DNA of 64,000 bases from Prevotella aff. ruminicola Tc2-24 (GTDB lineage: Bacteria > Bacteroidota > Bacteroidia > Bacteroidales > Bacteroidaceae), in assembly GCF_900110895.1 (NCBI RefSeq), contig NZ_FOIQ01000006.1, positions 186,001 to 250,000 of the forward strand. Direction: 5' to 3'. The notes below the pieces were generated by a model, which made no database searches, was not told where the DNA came from, and was given only the letters and a program-made list of their open reading frames with translations. How positions within the stretch are numbered: position 1 is the first letter of the stretch; each line of letters starts with the position of its first letter. This document shows, one piece after another, positions 1 to 8,260 of this stretch. The position numbers and the translations under genes were made by a program.

Positions 1-483
1 AGCGGTAAGTTGCCCGTGACCTTCTATAAGAATACCCAGCAGTTGCCCGATTACGAGGACTACTCGATGAAGGGGCGCACCTATCGTTACTTCGACGATC
101 CGCTGTTCGCCTTCGGCTATGGGCAGAGTTATACCAGCTTTGAGGTTGGTGAAGCTAAGATTTCCGGAGAAGCCGGAAAGCCCGACTATACCATCAGCAT
201 CCCTGTCACGAACACCGGCAAGCGCGACGGCACAGAGATTGTACAGTTATACATCCGCAACCTCGCCGATACCGAGGGACCGTCGAAGTCGCTCCGGGCC
301 TTCCAGCGTGCCGACGTGAAGGTCGGCAAGACTGCGACTGTCACGCTGACGCTCAACGAGAAGAGTTTTGAGTTCTGGGATGCCGAGACAAACACCATGC
401 GAACCAAGTCAGGCACCTACGAGATCCTCTACGGCAACAGTTCGCAGGACAAGGATCTGAAGAAGCTCACCATCACCTTATAA
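1..483 (+). CDS. GH3 glycoside hydrolase, C-terminal part (start outside window)
   Basis: The reading frame is open from the first base and stops at 481-483, so only the last ~160 residues are present. They contain the signature FAFGYGQSYTSFEV, which in GH3 beta-glucosidases and beta-xylosidases joins the second catalytic sandwich to the fibronectin III-like domain. That domain follows (TISIPVTNTGKRDGTEIVQLY ... SLRAFQRADVKVGKTATV) and ends in a typical beta-strand tail. The catalytic residues are upstream, so substrate specificity cannot be read. In context it may remove xylose, arabinose or glucose from oligosaccharides released by the neighbouring GH43 enzymes. It is followed at once by a strong stem-loop terminator. 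Confidence 0.88.
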   Translation, partial: SGKLPVTFYKNTQQLPDYEDYSMKGRTYRYFDDPLFAFGYGQSYTSFEVGEAKISGEAGKPDYTISIPVTNTGKRDGTEIVQLYIRNLADTEGPSKSLRAFQRADVKVGKTATVTLTLNEKSFEFWDAETNTMRTKSGTYEILYGNSSQDKDLKKLTITL

Positions 484-484
484 C

Positions 485-520
485 AATAAAGCCTCCCTTG
501 GGGAGGCTTTATTGTTTTTC
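485..520. terminator. Bidirectional rho-independent terminator between convergent genes
   Basis: A 13-bp perfect stem (485-497 pairing with 501-513) with a 3-base loop is followed by GTTTTTC on the plus strand. The stop codon of the convergent minus-strand gene (509-511) lies inside the right arm, so the same hairpin can end both transcripts. Confidence 0.85.
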
Positions 521-1279
521 TGTCATGTATTTCCAGTAACGGCGGGGCATGTCCTTCAACTGCTTCCGGGGATTCATGCGCTCCTTGATACAGATAGCCT
601 TGAAATACGTACGCCACAGGTCCTGCATCAGTTGGTCGTCACTGCTGAGCAAGTTGCCATCCAGTTTTCCATCGGAAAGACTAAAGGGCACAGCGACTTC
701 ATCCTCAAACGTGATACGGATGGTCTGATGCCCGTCATAATAGAAACCATAGTGCCGCTTGGCATCATAGATGAGCCACGACTGGTCATTGAAACGGTCG
801 GCGAAATGGGTGATTATCAACGGAAGCACATCATGATCGGGTGATACCACAGCGAGGTAGGTGCCGTCTTTGGCTTTCTGGAAACGAATAAACTGTTTCA
901 TACGCAACTCCTCATGGGCCACCTTCCGTGCGATGTTCGTCACAGCTTGCACATCGGGATCGGCAAAATATCTAGAGATATCCCCTTGTCTGAACACCTT
1001 ACAGATATAGAGGAATAAGGGCGTTGGCAGCTCTGGCAGTTCTGACAGCCAACTGACGGAAATCATTCTCATGACCTCATGCGGCAGTCGTTTCTCCAAC
1101 CCGGCCCACACCCGGCGTGCCTTCTCGTCGTCGGTCGTCACCTGATAGAGATGATCGCAGAACAGCGGCACCGTTTCCCCCTGCATCAGCAACCGGTCCG
1201 GTTGGTCATGCAACGCAAAGGCATCGAACACCGCAGTCAGAAGCCCGTCGATCGTTCCGTCAATCACATAACAAGTCAT
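509..1279 (-). CDS. DUF4130 / TIGR03915-type probable DNA metabolism protein
   Basis: 256 residues starting MTCYVIDGTIDGLLTAVFDA, the characteristic opening of the TIGR03915 (DUF4130) family. Members pair with a radical SAM protein of TIGR03916, or in proteobacteria are fused to a uracil-DNA glycosylase-like domain. The partner radical SAM gene lies 9 nt upstream on the same strand, so the two are almost certainly co-transcribed and co-functional. Visible features are an N-terminal segment with paired short strands and helices (AFALHDQP) and a basic C-terminus (RKQLKDMPRRYWKYMTEKQ) that could contact nucleic acid. No glycosylase domain is fused here. The reaction is unknown; DNA repair or modification is inferred from family association. 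Confidence 0.85.
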   Translation of the reverse strand: MTCYVIDGTIDGLLTAVFDAFALHDQPDRLLMQGETVPLFCDHLYQVTTDDEKARRVWAGLEKRLPHEVMRMISVSWLSELPELPTPLFLYICKVFRQGDISRYFADPDVQAVTNIARKVAHEELRMKQFIRFQKAKDGTYLAVVSPDHDVLPLIITHFADRFNDQSWLIYDAKRHYGFYYDGHQTIRITFEDEVAVPFSLSDGKLDGNLLSSDDQLMQDLWRTYFKAICIKERMNPRKQLKDMPRRYWKYMTEKQ

Positions 1280-1288
1280 AGATGGTTT

Positions 1289-2587
1289 TTAATGAGGGTT
1301 TTCTTCAAAAGGCAGCTCCAACTGTCGTTCCTCGGCCGCCCGTTTCTGTTGGGTCTTGGAGATGAGCAAGGGACGGAGCCGCTCTGGGTGCAGTTCGTTA
1401 ATACCGACGATAGGCATCGCATAGCCACTGGTCAGCTCATGACAGGTGATGAAATACTTCGCCTTTTTCATCACCACTCCCATCTTCCTAAGGTCGTACG
1501 ACGTAAGTCGGTTGAAACGTCGGGAGTTCACGATGAGCCATGCGGATTTCGTGCCCAGTCCCGGCACCCGTAGCAACTGCTCATAGTCGGCCGTGTTGAT
1601 GTCGATGGGGAACGCCTCAGGATGGCGCAATGCCCAGCCCAGCTTAGGGTCAACCTCCAAGTCGAGGTTCGCATGGCACTCGTCGACAATCTCCTCGACC
1701 TTGAAATGGTAGAAGCGTAACAGCCAGTCGGCCTGATACAGACGGTTCTCTCGTACCAGCGGTGGCTGTTTGAGGTTAGGCAGTCGCGGGTCATAGGTGT
1801 TTACGCTGACATAGCCCGAATAATACACACGTCGCATAGACGGTTGCCCGTAGAGTGCCGACGACATCGTGAGGATGTCACGATCGGTATCCTGTGTAGC
1901 TCCCACGATCATCTGTGTCGATTGTCCAGCTGGCACGAAGCGGGGCACATGACGGAAACGGCGACGATCCTCCCTGTTCTCCAGCACCCCCTGTTGTATC
2001 AGGCGCATGGGCTGGAACACACTCTGGTGATCTTTCTCCGGTGCGAGCAACTTCAGCGACCGTTCCTCTGCAATCTCGATGTTCACACTCATGCGGTCGG
2101 CATAGCGTCCGGCCTCGGCAAGCAGATCGTGACTGGCACCGGGGATGGCCTTCAGGTGGATATAGCCATTGAAGCGATGTACCGTACGCAGATCTCGTGC
2201 GATGGCCGTCAACCGCTCCATCGTATAGTCGGGATTACGCACAATCCCACTGCTAAGAAACAAGCCCTCGATGTAGTTACGACGATAGAACTCCATCGTG
2301 ATCTCCTCCAGTTCGCTGACGGAGAGCGTGGCCCGACGGATATCGTTCGAGCGACGGTTGATACAGTAAGCACAGTCGTACATGCAGTAGTTGGTCAGCA
2401 TCACCTTCAACAGAGAGATACAACGGCCGTCGTCGGCAAACGAGTGGCAGATACCGATACCCCCGACGGTCGATCCCACCATGCCCTGCTTGCCCTTGCG
2501 CACGGTGCCGCTCGACGAGCACGAGACGTCGTACTTCGCCGACTCTGCGAGAATCCGCAGCTTTTCCATCGTCTTTTCTGTCAGCAT
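1289..2587 (-). CDS. Putative DNA modification/repair radical SAM protein (TIGR03916 type)
   Basis: About 432 residues. The radical SAM cluster motif CMYDCAYC (Cys68, Cys72, Cys75 from this start) should bind a 4Fe-4S cluster that cleaves S-adenosylmethionine. Near the C-terminus INTADYEQLLRVPGLG with following basic residues is a helix-hairpin-helix DNA-binding motif. The N-terminal MEKLRILAESAKYDVSCSSSG is the usual family start. A longer frame reaches 2659 but would cross a terminator (2610-2632) and a promoter -7 box (2595-2602), so the start is 2587 or, more like the family, 2569. The DUF4130 gene follows after 9 nt. The reaction is not established for this family; DNA association is suggested by the HhH motif and the partner. 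Confidence 0.88.
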   Translation of the reverse strand: MLTEKTMEKLRILAESAKYDVSCSSSGTVRKGKQGMVGSTVGGIGICHSFADDGRCISLLKVMLTNYCMYDCAYCINRRSNDIRRATLSVSELEEITMEFYRRNYIEGLFLSSGIVRNPDYTMERLTAIARDLRTVHRFNGYIHLKAIPGASHDLLAEAGRYADRMSVNIEIAEERSLKLLAPEKDHQSVFQPMRLIQQGVLENREDRRRFRHVPRFVPAGQSTQMIVGATQDTDRDILTMSSALYGQPSMRRVYYSGYVSVNTYDPRLPNLKQPPLVRENRLYQADWLLRFYHFKVEEIVDECHANLDLEVDPKLGWALRHPEAFPIDINTADYEQLLRVPGLGTKSAWLIVNSRRFNRLTSYDLRKMGVVMKKAKYFITCHELTSGYAMPIVGINELHPERLRPLLISKTQQKRAAEERQLELPFEENPH

Positions 2588-2594
2588 ACGGATG

Positions 2595-2602
2595 CAAAGA
2601 TA
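2595..2602 (-). promoter_or_regulatory. Promoter -7 box for the radical SAM operon
   Basis: On the minus strand this reads TATCTTTG, matching the Bacteroidota -7 consensus TAnnTTTG. No good -33 TTTG lies 19-20 bp upstream because the terminator of the preceding gene occupies that space. The box ends 7 nt before the 2587 ATG, giving a nearly leaderless message or a ~20-nt leader if 2569 is used. Confidence 0.6.
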
Positions 2603-2632
2603 AAAAAAAGGTGTCCCAAAAGTCGGGACACC
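2603..2632 (-). terminator. Terminator of the GH43 operon
   Basis: The 8-bp stem 2610-2617 / 2625-2632 (GGTGTCCC/GGGACACC) is followed on the minus strand by an uninterrupted run of eight T. It lies 28 nt beyond the stop of the GH43 gene at 2660 and separates it from the radical SAM operon. Confidence 0.85.
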
Positions 2633-2659
2633 CTCTCTCGTTTTTCGTTTTTCCTGCAT

Positions 2660-4111
2660 TTAGTGGTTACGGAAGTTCCACTTTGAATTATCACTATTGA
2701 AGTCGTACTCGGCAAGCGTCGGTGTGGAATCACCTGCAGAGTAGAGACAGTAGCGCTTGTTGATGCCCTCCTGACCAGGTATCACCTTCGGCATGATACG
2801 GAAAGTACCATCGGTGAGCTGTTCGATGCGCCAGAGCTGCTCGTCGGCACCAGTATAGGCGGGAACAGTGGTCACCTCCTTGTCGGCGGTGGCAGTCAGC
2901 GCACGGTCGGTACCCTCGATGACAATCTTGAAGTAGGTATTTCCAAGGTAGGCGCCCTTACCCTCGACAGGCGAGATGGTCCAACGCTGGTGGGGACGGA
3001 ACATATAGTCGCCGATGCGTGCGGGGATGTCACCCTCCGGCCAGGTGCCGATCACATCTTCCAAGGTCTGGTTAGCAACAGGCTTGACGGGCTGCTCCAT
3101 CTGGTTGCGATTGAACCAACCCTGACGTTCCTGCTGCATTCTGACGAAATCGACAGCAAGCTCCAGCGCATAGCCACGACGTTCAGACTCAATCTCGAAG
3201 GTGCCGCCCTTGAACTGATCGCCGCCATAGGGCCAGCCGTTTTTCCAAAGCAGAGGACGGATAGCCAGTGTAGAGCGTCCGCTCAAGTCGAAGTCGGCCT
3301 CCCAGTGGAACGACATCACCTCGACACCCTCGTCGATGATGGTACGTCCAAAGTGGCCGGCACCAGTCTTACGGTCGCCTGCGGCAATCACCATTCTACC
3401 ACCACCATGATACATGTCACGGCCTACGTTGTCGAGATACGGTCCCTCCACACTGCGTGAACGCCCCACCACAATATTATAGGTGGAGTTCGTGCCGTCA
3501 CAGCAAGTGCCGTGGGTACCCAGCAGATAGTACCAACCATCACGGTAGATCAGGTCGGAAGCCTCACAGTCGATGGCGATATCCTTCTCCTTATTACCCT
3601 TCACACGGAAACCGGTCTTCGGATCGAGCTCAATCAGACGGATTGTACCGAAGTAGGTGCCATAGCTGACCCATAGACGACCCGTCGTAGGATCGAGTAA
3701 GATACCCGGGTCGATCGCGTCCTGATCCTCCATACCGTCGGAAGCACAGACCTCGACAGCCTCCGACCATTTGAAGTCGGGCGACTTAGGATCAAGTGTC
3801 TTGTTCCACATGGTAAGGATGCGACCGGCGTGACCGCCACCGAGGCCACCACCTGTGGCACCATAGATACAGAGGTAACGGTCACCAATCTTGATGATAT
3901 CGGGAGCTGCTCCGCCACCAGGGCGCTCTGCACCGCTGTTCCAAGTCCAGCCGTCTTCAGAGATCAGACCGCCGCCACCAGTGCCGAAGGTGTAGTATTT
4001 GCCTTCGCACTCTGCGATGGTTGAGGGGTCGTGGATATAGGGAGCGCCTATCTGCGCATTGGCGGCAGCAGTCACGGCAAGTGCCGCCAGAAGTGTATGT
4101 AGTTTTTTCAT
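2660..4111 (-). CDS. GH43-type glycosidase with C-terminal ricin-like domain, secreted
   Basis: 483 residues. A signal peptide (cleavage near Ala19-Gln20) precedes a five-bladed propeller of the GH43 arabinanase/arabinofuranosidase type. The putative general base is Asp28 in YIHDPS, the pKa-modulating Asp lies in DAIDPGILLDP and the general acid Glu in DCEASDLIYRDGWYYLLG. The last ~110 residues (EQLWRIEQLTDGTFRI, SKWNF) carry QxW-like motifs of a ricin B-type carbohydrate-binding fold. An arabinan- or arabinose-linked substrate is the family expectation; the exact linkage is not readable. The upstream GH43 gene stops one base before this ATG, so the two form an operon, closed by the terminator at 2603-2632. 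Confidence 0.88.
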   Translation of the reverse strand: MKKLHTLLAALAVTAAANAQIGAPYIHDPSTIAECEGKYYTFGTGGGGLISEDGWTWNSGAERPGGGAAPDIIKIGDRYLCIYGATGGGLGGGHAGRILTMWNKTLDPKSPDFKWSEAVEVCASDGMEDQDAIDPGILLDPTTGRLWVSYGTYFGTIRLIELDPKTGFRVKGNKEKDIAIDCEASDLIYRDGWYYLLGTHGTCCDGTNSTYNIVVGRSRSVEGPYLDNVGRDMYHGGGRMVIAAGDRKTGAGHFGRTIIDEGVEVMSFHWEADFDLSGRSTLAIRPLLWKNGWPYGGDQFKGGTFEIESERRGYALELAVDFVRMQQERQGWFNRNQMEQPVKPVANQTLEDVIGTWPEGDIPARIGDYMFRPHQRWTISPVEGKGAYLGNTYFKIVIEGTDRALTATADKEVTTVPAYTGADEQLWRIEQLTDGTFRIMPKVIPGQEGINKRYCLYSAGDSTPTLAEYDFNSDNSKWNFRNH

Positions 4112-4112
4112 T

Positions 4113-6212
4113 TTATTGTGCTTTGATTGAATAGTTCTTTACTGGGTTACCTTTTTCGTCGAGGAAGCGAACACAGAAGTCGCTCATGCCAGGGCCGTTG
4201 ATGATGGCACCACGCAGGATGTTACGACCCTTCTTAAGGGTAAGACGTGGTGACATGGCATCGTCTTTCACCATACGACGGTCGCCAGAGAGCAGGAGAG
4301 CCTCCTCACCATTGAGCCACCACATAGAGGCAGAGTTGGAACCTACAGCCAGACGGACATTCTCGATATCCTCATCGCAGTCGATGATGGTGACTGCCCA
4401 GAAGAGCACGCCATAGACCTGCTGTCCCCACTTCTCTGCAAAGCGGAAGAGCTTGACGTTCATGTTCTCACTGTCGAGAGCGTGCCAGGTCAGCGTCTGG
4501 TTAACGGTCTTAATCACTGGCTCTGCGGGAGCCTGCTGCTGACCGAAGCCACGACCGAAGCCTGCGGGAACCTCCTCGCGCTTAAACGATACCTTTACCT
4601 TCTGACCATTCTTCGGTACGATGGTCTGCTGACCCTTGAAGTACTCCATGCCGAAGTGCTTACGCAGATAGCTGTCGGTAAAGACCGTATTGCCACTATT
4701 GGGCTTGTCGATAGGCTCCAGGAGCATCCAACGACGGATGAAGCCCTCATCATCAGGCTGAGCAGCGGCAGTCGTCACCGGCGAGAAATACTTCGGACGA
4801 TTCTTGAACAGAACCCAGTCGACACTGACACCAGCCTCACCCTCACAGGTAATCACCAGATCGGTAACGCCCTTCGGTGTGTAGTTCAGCGGAGCAGTCA
4901 GCGTAAGCCACTGGTTACTGAAGTCGCGACGGAACATGGCCGGCATTCCGGCAGGTGTCTCGGGCTTCACAGTCATGTCCACCTCAGCAATCACCTTGCC
5001 GTTGGCGGTTTTCTCACGGATAAAGAATTTGGTATTCCCGGCTGCCTTGGCATTGACAATCACATAACCGTCGGCAATACAGTCGAAGTTCACATCATTA
5101 TACTTGATCCAGCTGCCCTTAACCGGAAGCGTAGCCTCAAAGCCACGGAATGTGTTAACCGTATCAATGAGTTGTGCGGTCACATCAGCACTGGCAGCAC
5201 TATAGCGGTCTACATCGATTTTCTCCGTAGCCTGATTGATACCGACGCCACGCAAGGTCGGCTTCACCTCCTGAATGGTTCCGTCGGCGTTGAAAGACAG
5301 TTTCTCAATACATACAGAACGGCGCTTATCGTCATTCGGAGAGAGGTGGTTGCGATGGTAGAACAGGTACCACTGACCTTTATAGTTGATGATGCTATGA
5401 TGGTTGGTCCAACAGCCGTTGTCGTGCTCAGCCATGATAAGTCCTTTGTACTCGTACGGTCCCATCGGATTCTTACTCATGGCATATCCGAGAACCTCCG
5501 TATTCTCTCTTACATAAGGATAGGTCAGATAATAGTTGCCGTTGTATTCGAAAGCGAACGGACCTTCAGCCTGACGACTTGGCAGACCTTTCAGACAGTT
5601 GACGCCTTTCATCTCAAACTCACGGTCGCCCCACTTTACCTTTTCTGTAGGCGTATCGTCGGCCAGTTCCTTCATATTGTCCTTGAGCTTGGCACAACGG
5701 CCGGCACCCCAGAATATATAAGCGTTACCGTCAGAGGCCAGGAGAACACACGGATCGATACCGTTGATGCCCTTGATGGGCTCTGGTTCAGGAATGAACG
5801 GGCCTTCCGGATTGTCGGCTATCGCAACACCGATGCCAAAGCCAAAACCCTTTCCTTCAGCAGGAGCAGATGGGAAATAGAAATAGTACTTGCCGTTTCT
5901 GTATACGCAGTCGGGCGCCCACATCGAATAAGAGTCAGGTCTCACCCAGGGAACTTTGTTCTGGGTGACAATGACACCATGGTCTGTCCAGTCGGTCAGG
6001 TTCTCGGAAGAGAACACATGATAGTCGGCCATACAGAACCAGTCCTGCCTTTGTCCTTCAGGAGGAACGATGTCGTGCGAAGGGTAAAGATACACCTTGT
6101 TATTAAACACCCGCGCTGTCGGGTCTGCGGAAAATTGGTCACGGATGACGGGATTCTGTGCCTGCATCAATAGCGGCACTCCCAGAAATAGAATAGTAAG
6201 TTTTTTCTTCAT
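4113..6212 (-). CDS. GH43 glycosidase with CBM6-like and C-terminal beta-sandwich regions, secreted
   Basis: 699 residues with signal peptide MKKKLTILFLGVPLLMQAQ. The GH43 propeller occupies roughly residues 20-330: base Asp30 in SADPTAR, second Asp in INGIDPCVLLASDG and acid Glu in RQAEGPFAFEYNG. Residues ~340-480 (KIDVDRYSAASADV ... VDWVLFKNRP) resemble a CBM6-type carbohydrate-binding module as in many xylosidase/arabinofuranosidase GH43 enzymes. The final ~200 residues are a separate sandwich-like domain (FFRFAEKWGQQVYGVLFWAV-like core) of unknown role. It is first in a two-gene operon with the 2660 GH43 gene and has its own promoter (6243-6274). Likely role: removal of arabinosyl or xylosyl side groups in the periplasm or at the surface. 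Confidence 0.88.
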   Translation of the reverse strand: MKKKLTILFLGVPLLMQAQNPVIRDQFSADPTARVFNNKVYLYPSHDIVPPEGQRQDWFCMADYHVFSSENLTDWTDHGVIVTQNKVPWVRPDSYSMWAPDCVYRNGKYYFYFPSAPAEGKGFGFGIGVAIADNPEGPFIPEPEPIKGINGIDPCVLLASDGNAYIFWGAGRCAKLKDNMKELADDTPTEKVKWGDREFEMKGVNCLKGLPSRQAEGPFAFEYNGNYYLTYPYVRENTEVLGYAMSKNPMGPYEYKGLIMAEHDNGCWTNHHSIINYKGQWYLFYHRNHLSPNDDKRRSVCIEKLSFNADGTIQEVKPTLRGVGINQATEKIDVDRYSAASADVTAQLIDTVNTFRGFEATLPVKGSWIKYNDVNFDCIADGYVIVNAKAAGNTKFFIREKTANGKVIAEVDMTVKPETPAGMPAMFRRDFSNQWLTLTAPLNYTPKGVTDLVITCEGEAGVSVDWVLFKNRPKYFSPVTTAAAQPDDEGFIRRWMLLEPIDKPNSGNTVFTDSYLRKHFGMEYFKGQQTIVPKNGQKVKVSFKREEVPAGFGRGFGQQQAPAEPVIKTVNQTLTWHALDSENMNVKLFRFAEKWGQQVYGVLFWAVTIIDCDEDIENVRLAVGSNSASMWWLNGEEALLLSGDRRMVKDDAMSPRLTLKKGRNILRGAIINGPGMSDFCVRFLDEKGNPVKNYSIKAQ

Positions 6213-6242
6213 CTGTTTGTTAGAAGTTAGAATTTTGAGTCA

Positions 6243-6274
6243 CAAAAATACTTATTTTTCCCAAATAGTCCAAA
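6243..6274 (-). promoter_or_regulatory. Promoter of the GH43-GH43 operon
   Basis: Minus strand: TTTG (6274-6271), a 20-bp spacer, then TATTTTTG (6250-6243), an excellent match to the Bacteroidota -33/-7 pattern. The leader to the ATG at 6212 is about 25-30 nt. The enzymes can therefore be transcribed apart from the upstream susC/susD. Confidence 0.75.
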
Positions 6275-6354
6275 AGCTTTCGACGAAAGGGTCAATAATT
6301 GTTACATTCAAAATAAACCGTGTTACAATTAGCAATTGTTTGCAAAAAAGAACA

Positions 6355-6417
6355 CGAAAAAAGATGCCGCGTCCTCTCGACGCGGCATCTCCAAAATACC
6401 AAAACAATGTGTCTAAT
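6355..6417 (-). repeat. Dispersed terminator-bearing repeat, copy 1
   Basis: On the minus strand a 26-nt block (6417-6392, beginning ATTAGACACATTG) leads into an 11-bp perfect stem (6389-6379 / 6373-6363, GATGCCGCGTC) and a run of six T. The same 26-nt block followed by a closely similar hairpin recurs at 24734-24801 on the plus strand. Here it lies ~30 nt downstream of the susD stop and acts as its rho-independent terminator. Confidence 0.8.
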
Positions 6418-6444
6418 CAGAATACTATTTCTGAATAGTATGTT

Positions 6445-8256
6445 TTATTCTGCAGACTCCTCGGTTTCTTCGTTCAGGTATTCCCAACCAAGAACTTCCT
6501 TCATACCATTGGCCAGACGGCAGTCGCGCGGGAACGGCAGATACATATACTTATCTGAGAAGTCATAATAGTCGGCCTCGGTATACTTAGTATACAACTT
6601 GTGCTCGCTCTTACCTTCGGTAAAGAACTCGTCGTAAACAGTAGGTATACGCTTGTGGATGCCACCGTATCTCTTGTTGAAGATATCATCGAGGTTCACC
6701 TTGCCCTGCTTACCCCAGCGAACGAGGTCGGGGAAACGGCAGTTCTCGAACCACATCTCATACTGCTTCTCTTCCATGACATTCTCGAAAGTGAGCGAAG
6801 AACTGATCTTACCAGAACCAGAACGAGCCTGTACCTCGTTGAGAGCCTTCAGACCTTCGGCCTCATCGGCACCGATGCAAGCCTCTGCATAGAGCAGAAG
6901 AGCCTCTGCATAACGAGCGACATTGAAGTTCTTCGTGTTCGAAGCGCTGCTCATAATCTCTGGCTCGCTGTCTTTCGGATACTCCTTACCACCAGTCAGG
7001 ATTCTTGGTGGAACTTTGTATGACATATGCTTCCACTCGAAATATGGACCATGACTGTAGAGACCTGTAGAAGCCTTGATACCACGGTTGGGATCAGTCT
7101 TCTTCTGAGCAAGTGTACCGTCGTTAAACTCTGAACCGCTCCACTCCATCTCGTAGAGCCACTCATCCTCGGTCAGGAAGCAGGCACGACGACGGGGAGA
7201 GTTACCGTCATGCTCGACGAACTTCTTGGCGAAATCCTCCTGAATAGCACCGCCATTCCAACCTGCAGCCGAACAAGCATCAGGCATAGAAGCCAGAGCA
7301 TCGGTACGCCAGCAGAATACGTCGGCCACCATCCAACGGCTACGCCATACCTGATCCCAGAATGAAGCCGCATTGTCATAGATGAAGTTGGGCTCGAAGA
7401 TCTTCTCACTGTTACCGTCGCCGGCTACATGGAAGTTAGTCCAATACTCATCGGTAGGAACGAGTTTGTAGTCACCAGACTTGATGAGGTCACCCAGATA
7501 CTTGCGAGCGGTAGCGGGATCGTTGGCGAACATAGCAGCCTTACCGGCTACGAACTGCGCGAAACCAACGGACATACGAGCCGTGGCGTCCTTATCTTCA
7601 ATACCATTACGCTTGGGCAGGAAACCGGAGCTGATGGCTTTCTCACACTCAGCAATAACCCATTCAAACACCTGTTCCTGACTCTCAGCCTGCTTAGGCA
7701 GTTCATCGGGCTGCAACAGATGGTCAAGGATTGCAGGACGGTTCCACAGGATGGCCATCATCATGTGGATGTATGCACGCATGACACGAGCCTCGGCCAC
7801 ACATCTTTCCGTGACTTTGCTGGTATATTTAGGCTCTGCACCATCACGGTTCTCTGTGGTGAAATTAGAGATCACAAGGTTAGCGCTGTAGATAGCAGTG
7901 ACATAACGGTTGTAGCACTCCTTCAGGGTTCCGTTGGTCGGGTTGTATGTGAACTCATCGAATACACGGAATGCGATATGGTCGGCCTTGTTACCACCAG
8001 CCGCCAGGATATCGTCGGCCGCGTAGTTGATGATGACCTGCTCCGGGTTATCAATACCTTCAGAGCCTGCCACGTTCTGAACGAAGCTGGCGTACATATT
8101 GGCAAGGCACTCTTCTGCATCCGCATCGGAGGCATAGTAGTTCAGGGTACTGACTGTACCCTTCTGAGCAATATCAAGTTTGTCTTCGCAGGAGACCAAG
8201 CCCAGCGCGAACACGAACAATGTAGGGATTATTATCTTTTTCATTTTGTTTTGCAT
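6445..8256 (-). CDS. SusD-like glycan-binding lipoprotein
   Basis: 603 residues (599 if the second Met at 8244 is the start, which gives a more usual MKKIIIPTLFVF signal). The lipobox ends at Cys23 (GLVSC), so the protein is a lipoprotein, probably displayed on the surface. N-terminal DKLDIAQKGTVSTLNYYASDADAEECLANMYAS, the helical TPR-like core (RAYIHMMMAILWNRPAIL) and C-terminal FENVMEEKQYEMWFENCRFPDLVRWGK are classic SusD/RagB features. It lies 4 nt after the stop of the SusC gene and forms the SusCD importer with it. The ligand is not readable; the GH43 genes downstream suggest arabinose- or xylose-containing glycans. Confidence 0.92.
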   Translation of the reverse strand: MQNKMKKIIIPTLFVFALGLVSCEDKLDIAQKGTVSTLNYYASDADAEECLANMYASFVQNVAGSEGIDNPEQVIINYAADDILAAGGNKADHIAFRVFDEFTYNPTNGTLKECYNRYVTAIYSANLVISNFTTENRDGAEPKYTSKVTERCVAEARVMRAYIHMMMAILWNRPAILDHLLQPDELPKQAESQEQVFEWVIAECEKAISSGFLPKRNGIEDKDATARMSVGFAQFVAGKAAMFANDPATARKYLGDLIKSGDYKLVPTDEYWTNFHVAGDGNSEKIFEPNFIYDNAASFWDQVWRSRWMVADVFCWRTDALASMPDACSAAGWNGGAIQEDFAKKFVEHDGNSPRRRACFLTEDEWLYEMEWSGSEFNDGTLAQKKTDPNRGIKASTGLYSHGPYFEWKHMSYKVPPRILTGGKEYPKDSEPEIMSSASNTKNFNVARYAEALLLYAEACIGADEAEGLKALNEVQARSGSGKISSSLTFENVMEEKQYEMWFENCRFPDLVRWGKQGKVNLDDIFNKRYGGIHKRIPTVYDEFFTEGKSEHKLYTKYTEADYYDFSDKYMYLPFPRDCRLANGMKEVLGWEYLNEETEESAE

Positions 8257-8260
8257 TAAA

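Noticed and set aside
1844..2686. 280-codon antisense frame over the radical SAM gene
   Set aside because: Complement of a gene with clear family motifs; spans the terminator and promoter at 2595-2632.
4482..6173. 563-codon open frame antisense to the GH43 gene
   Set aside because: It lies wholly opposite a GH43 gene with intact catalytic motifs; its translation has no signal, domain or compositional sense.
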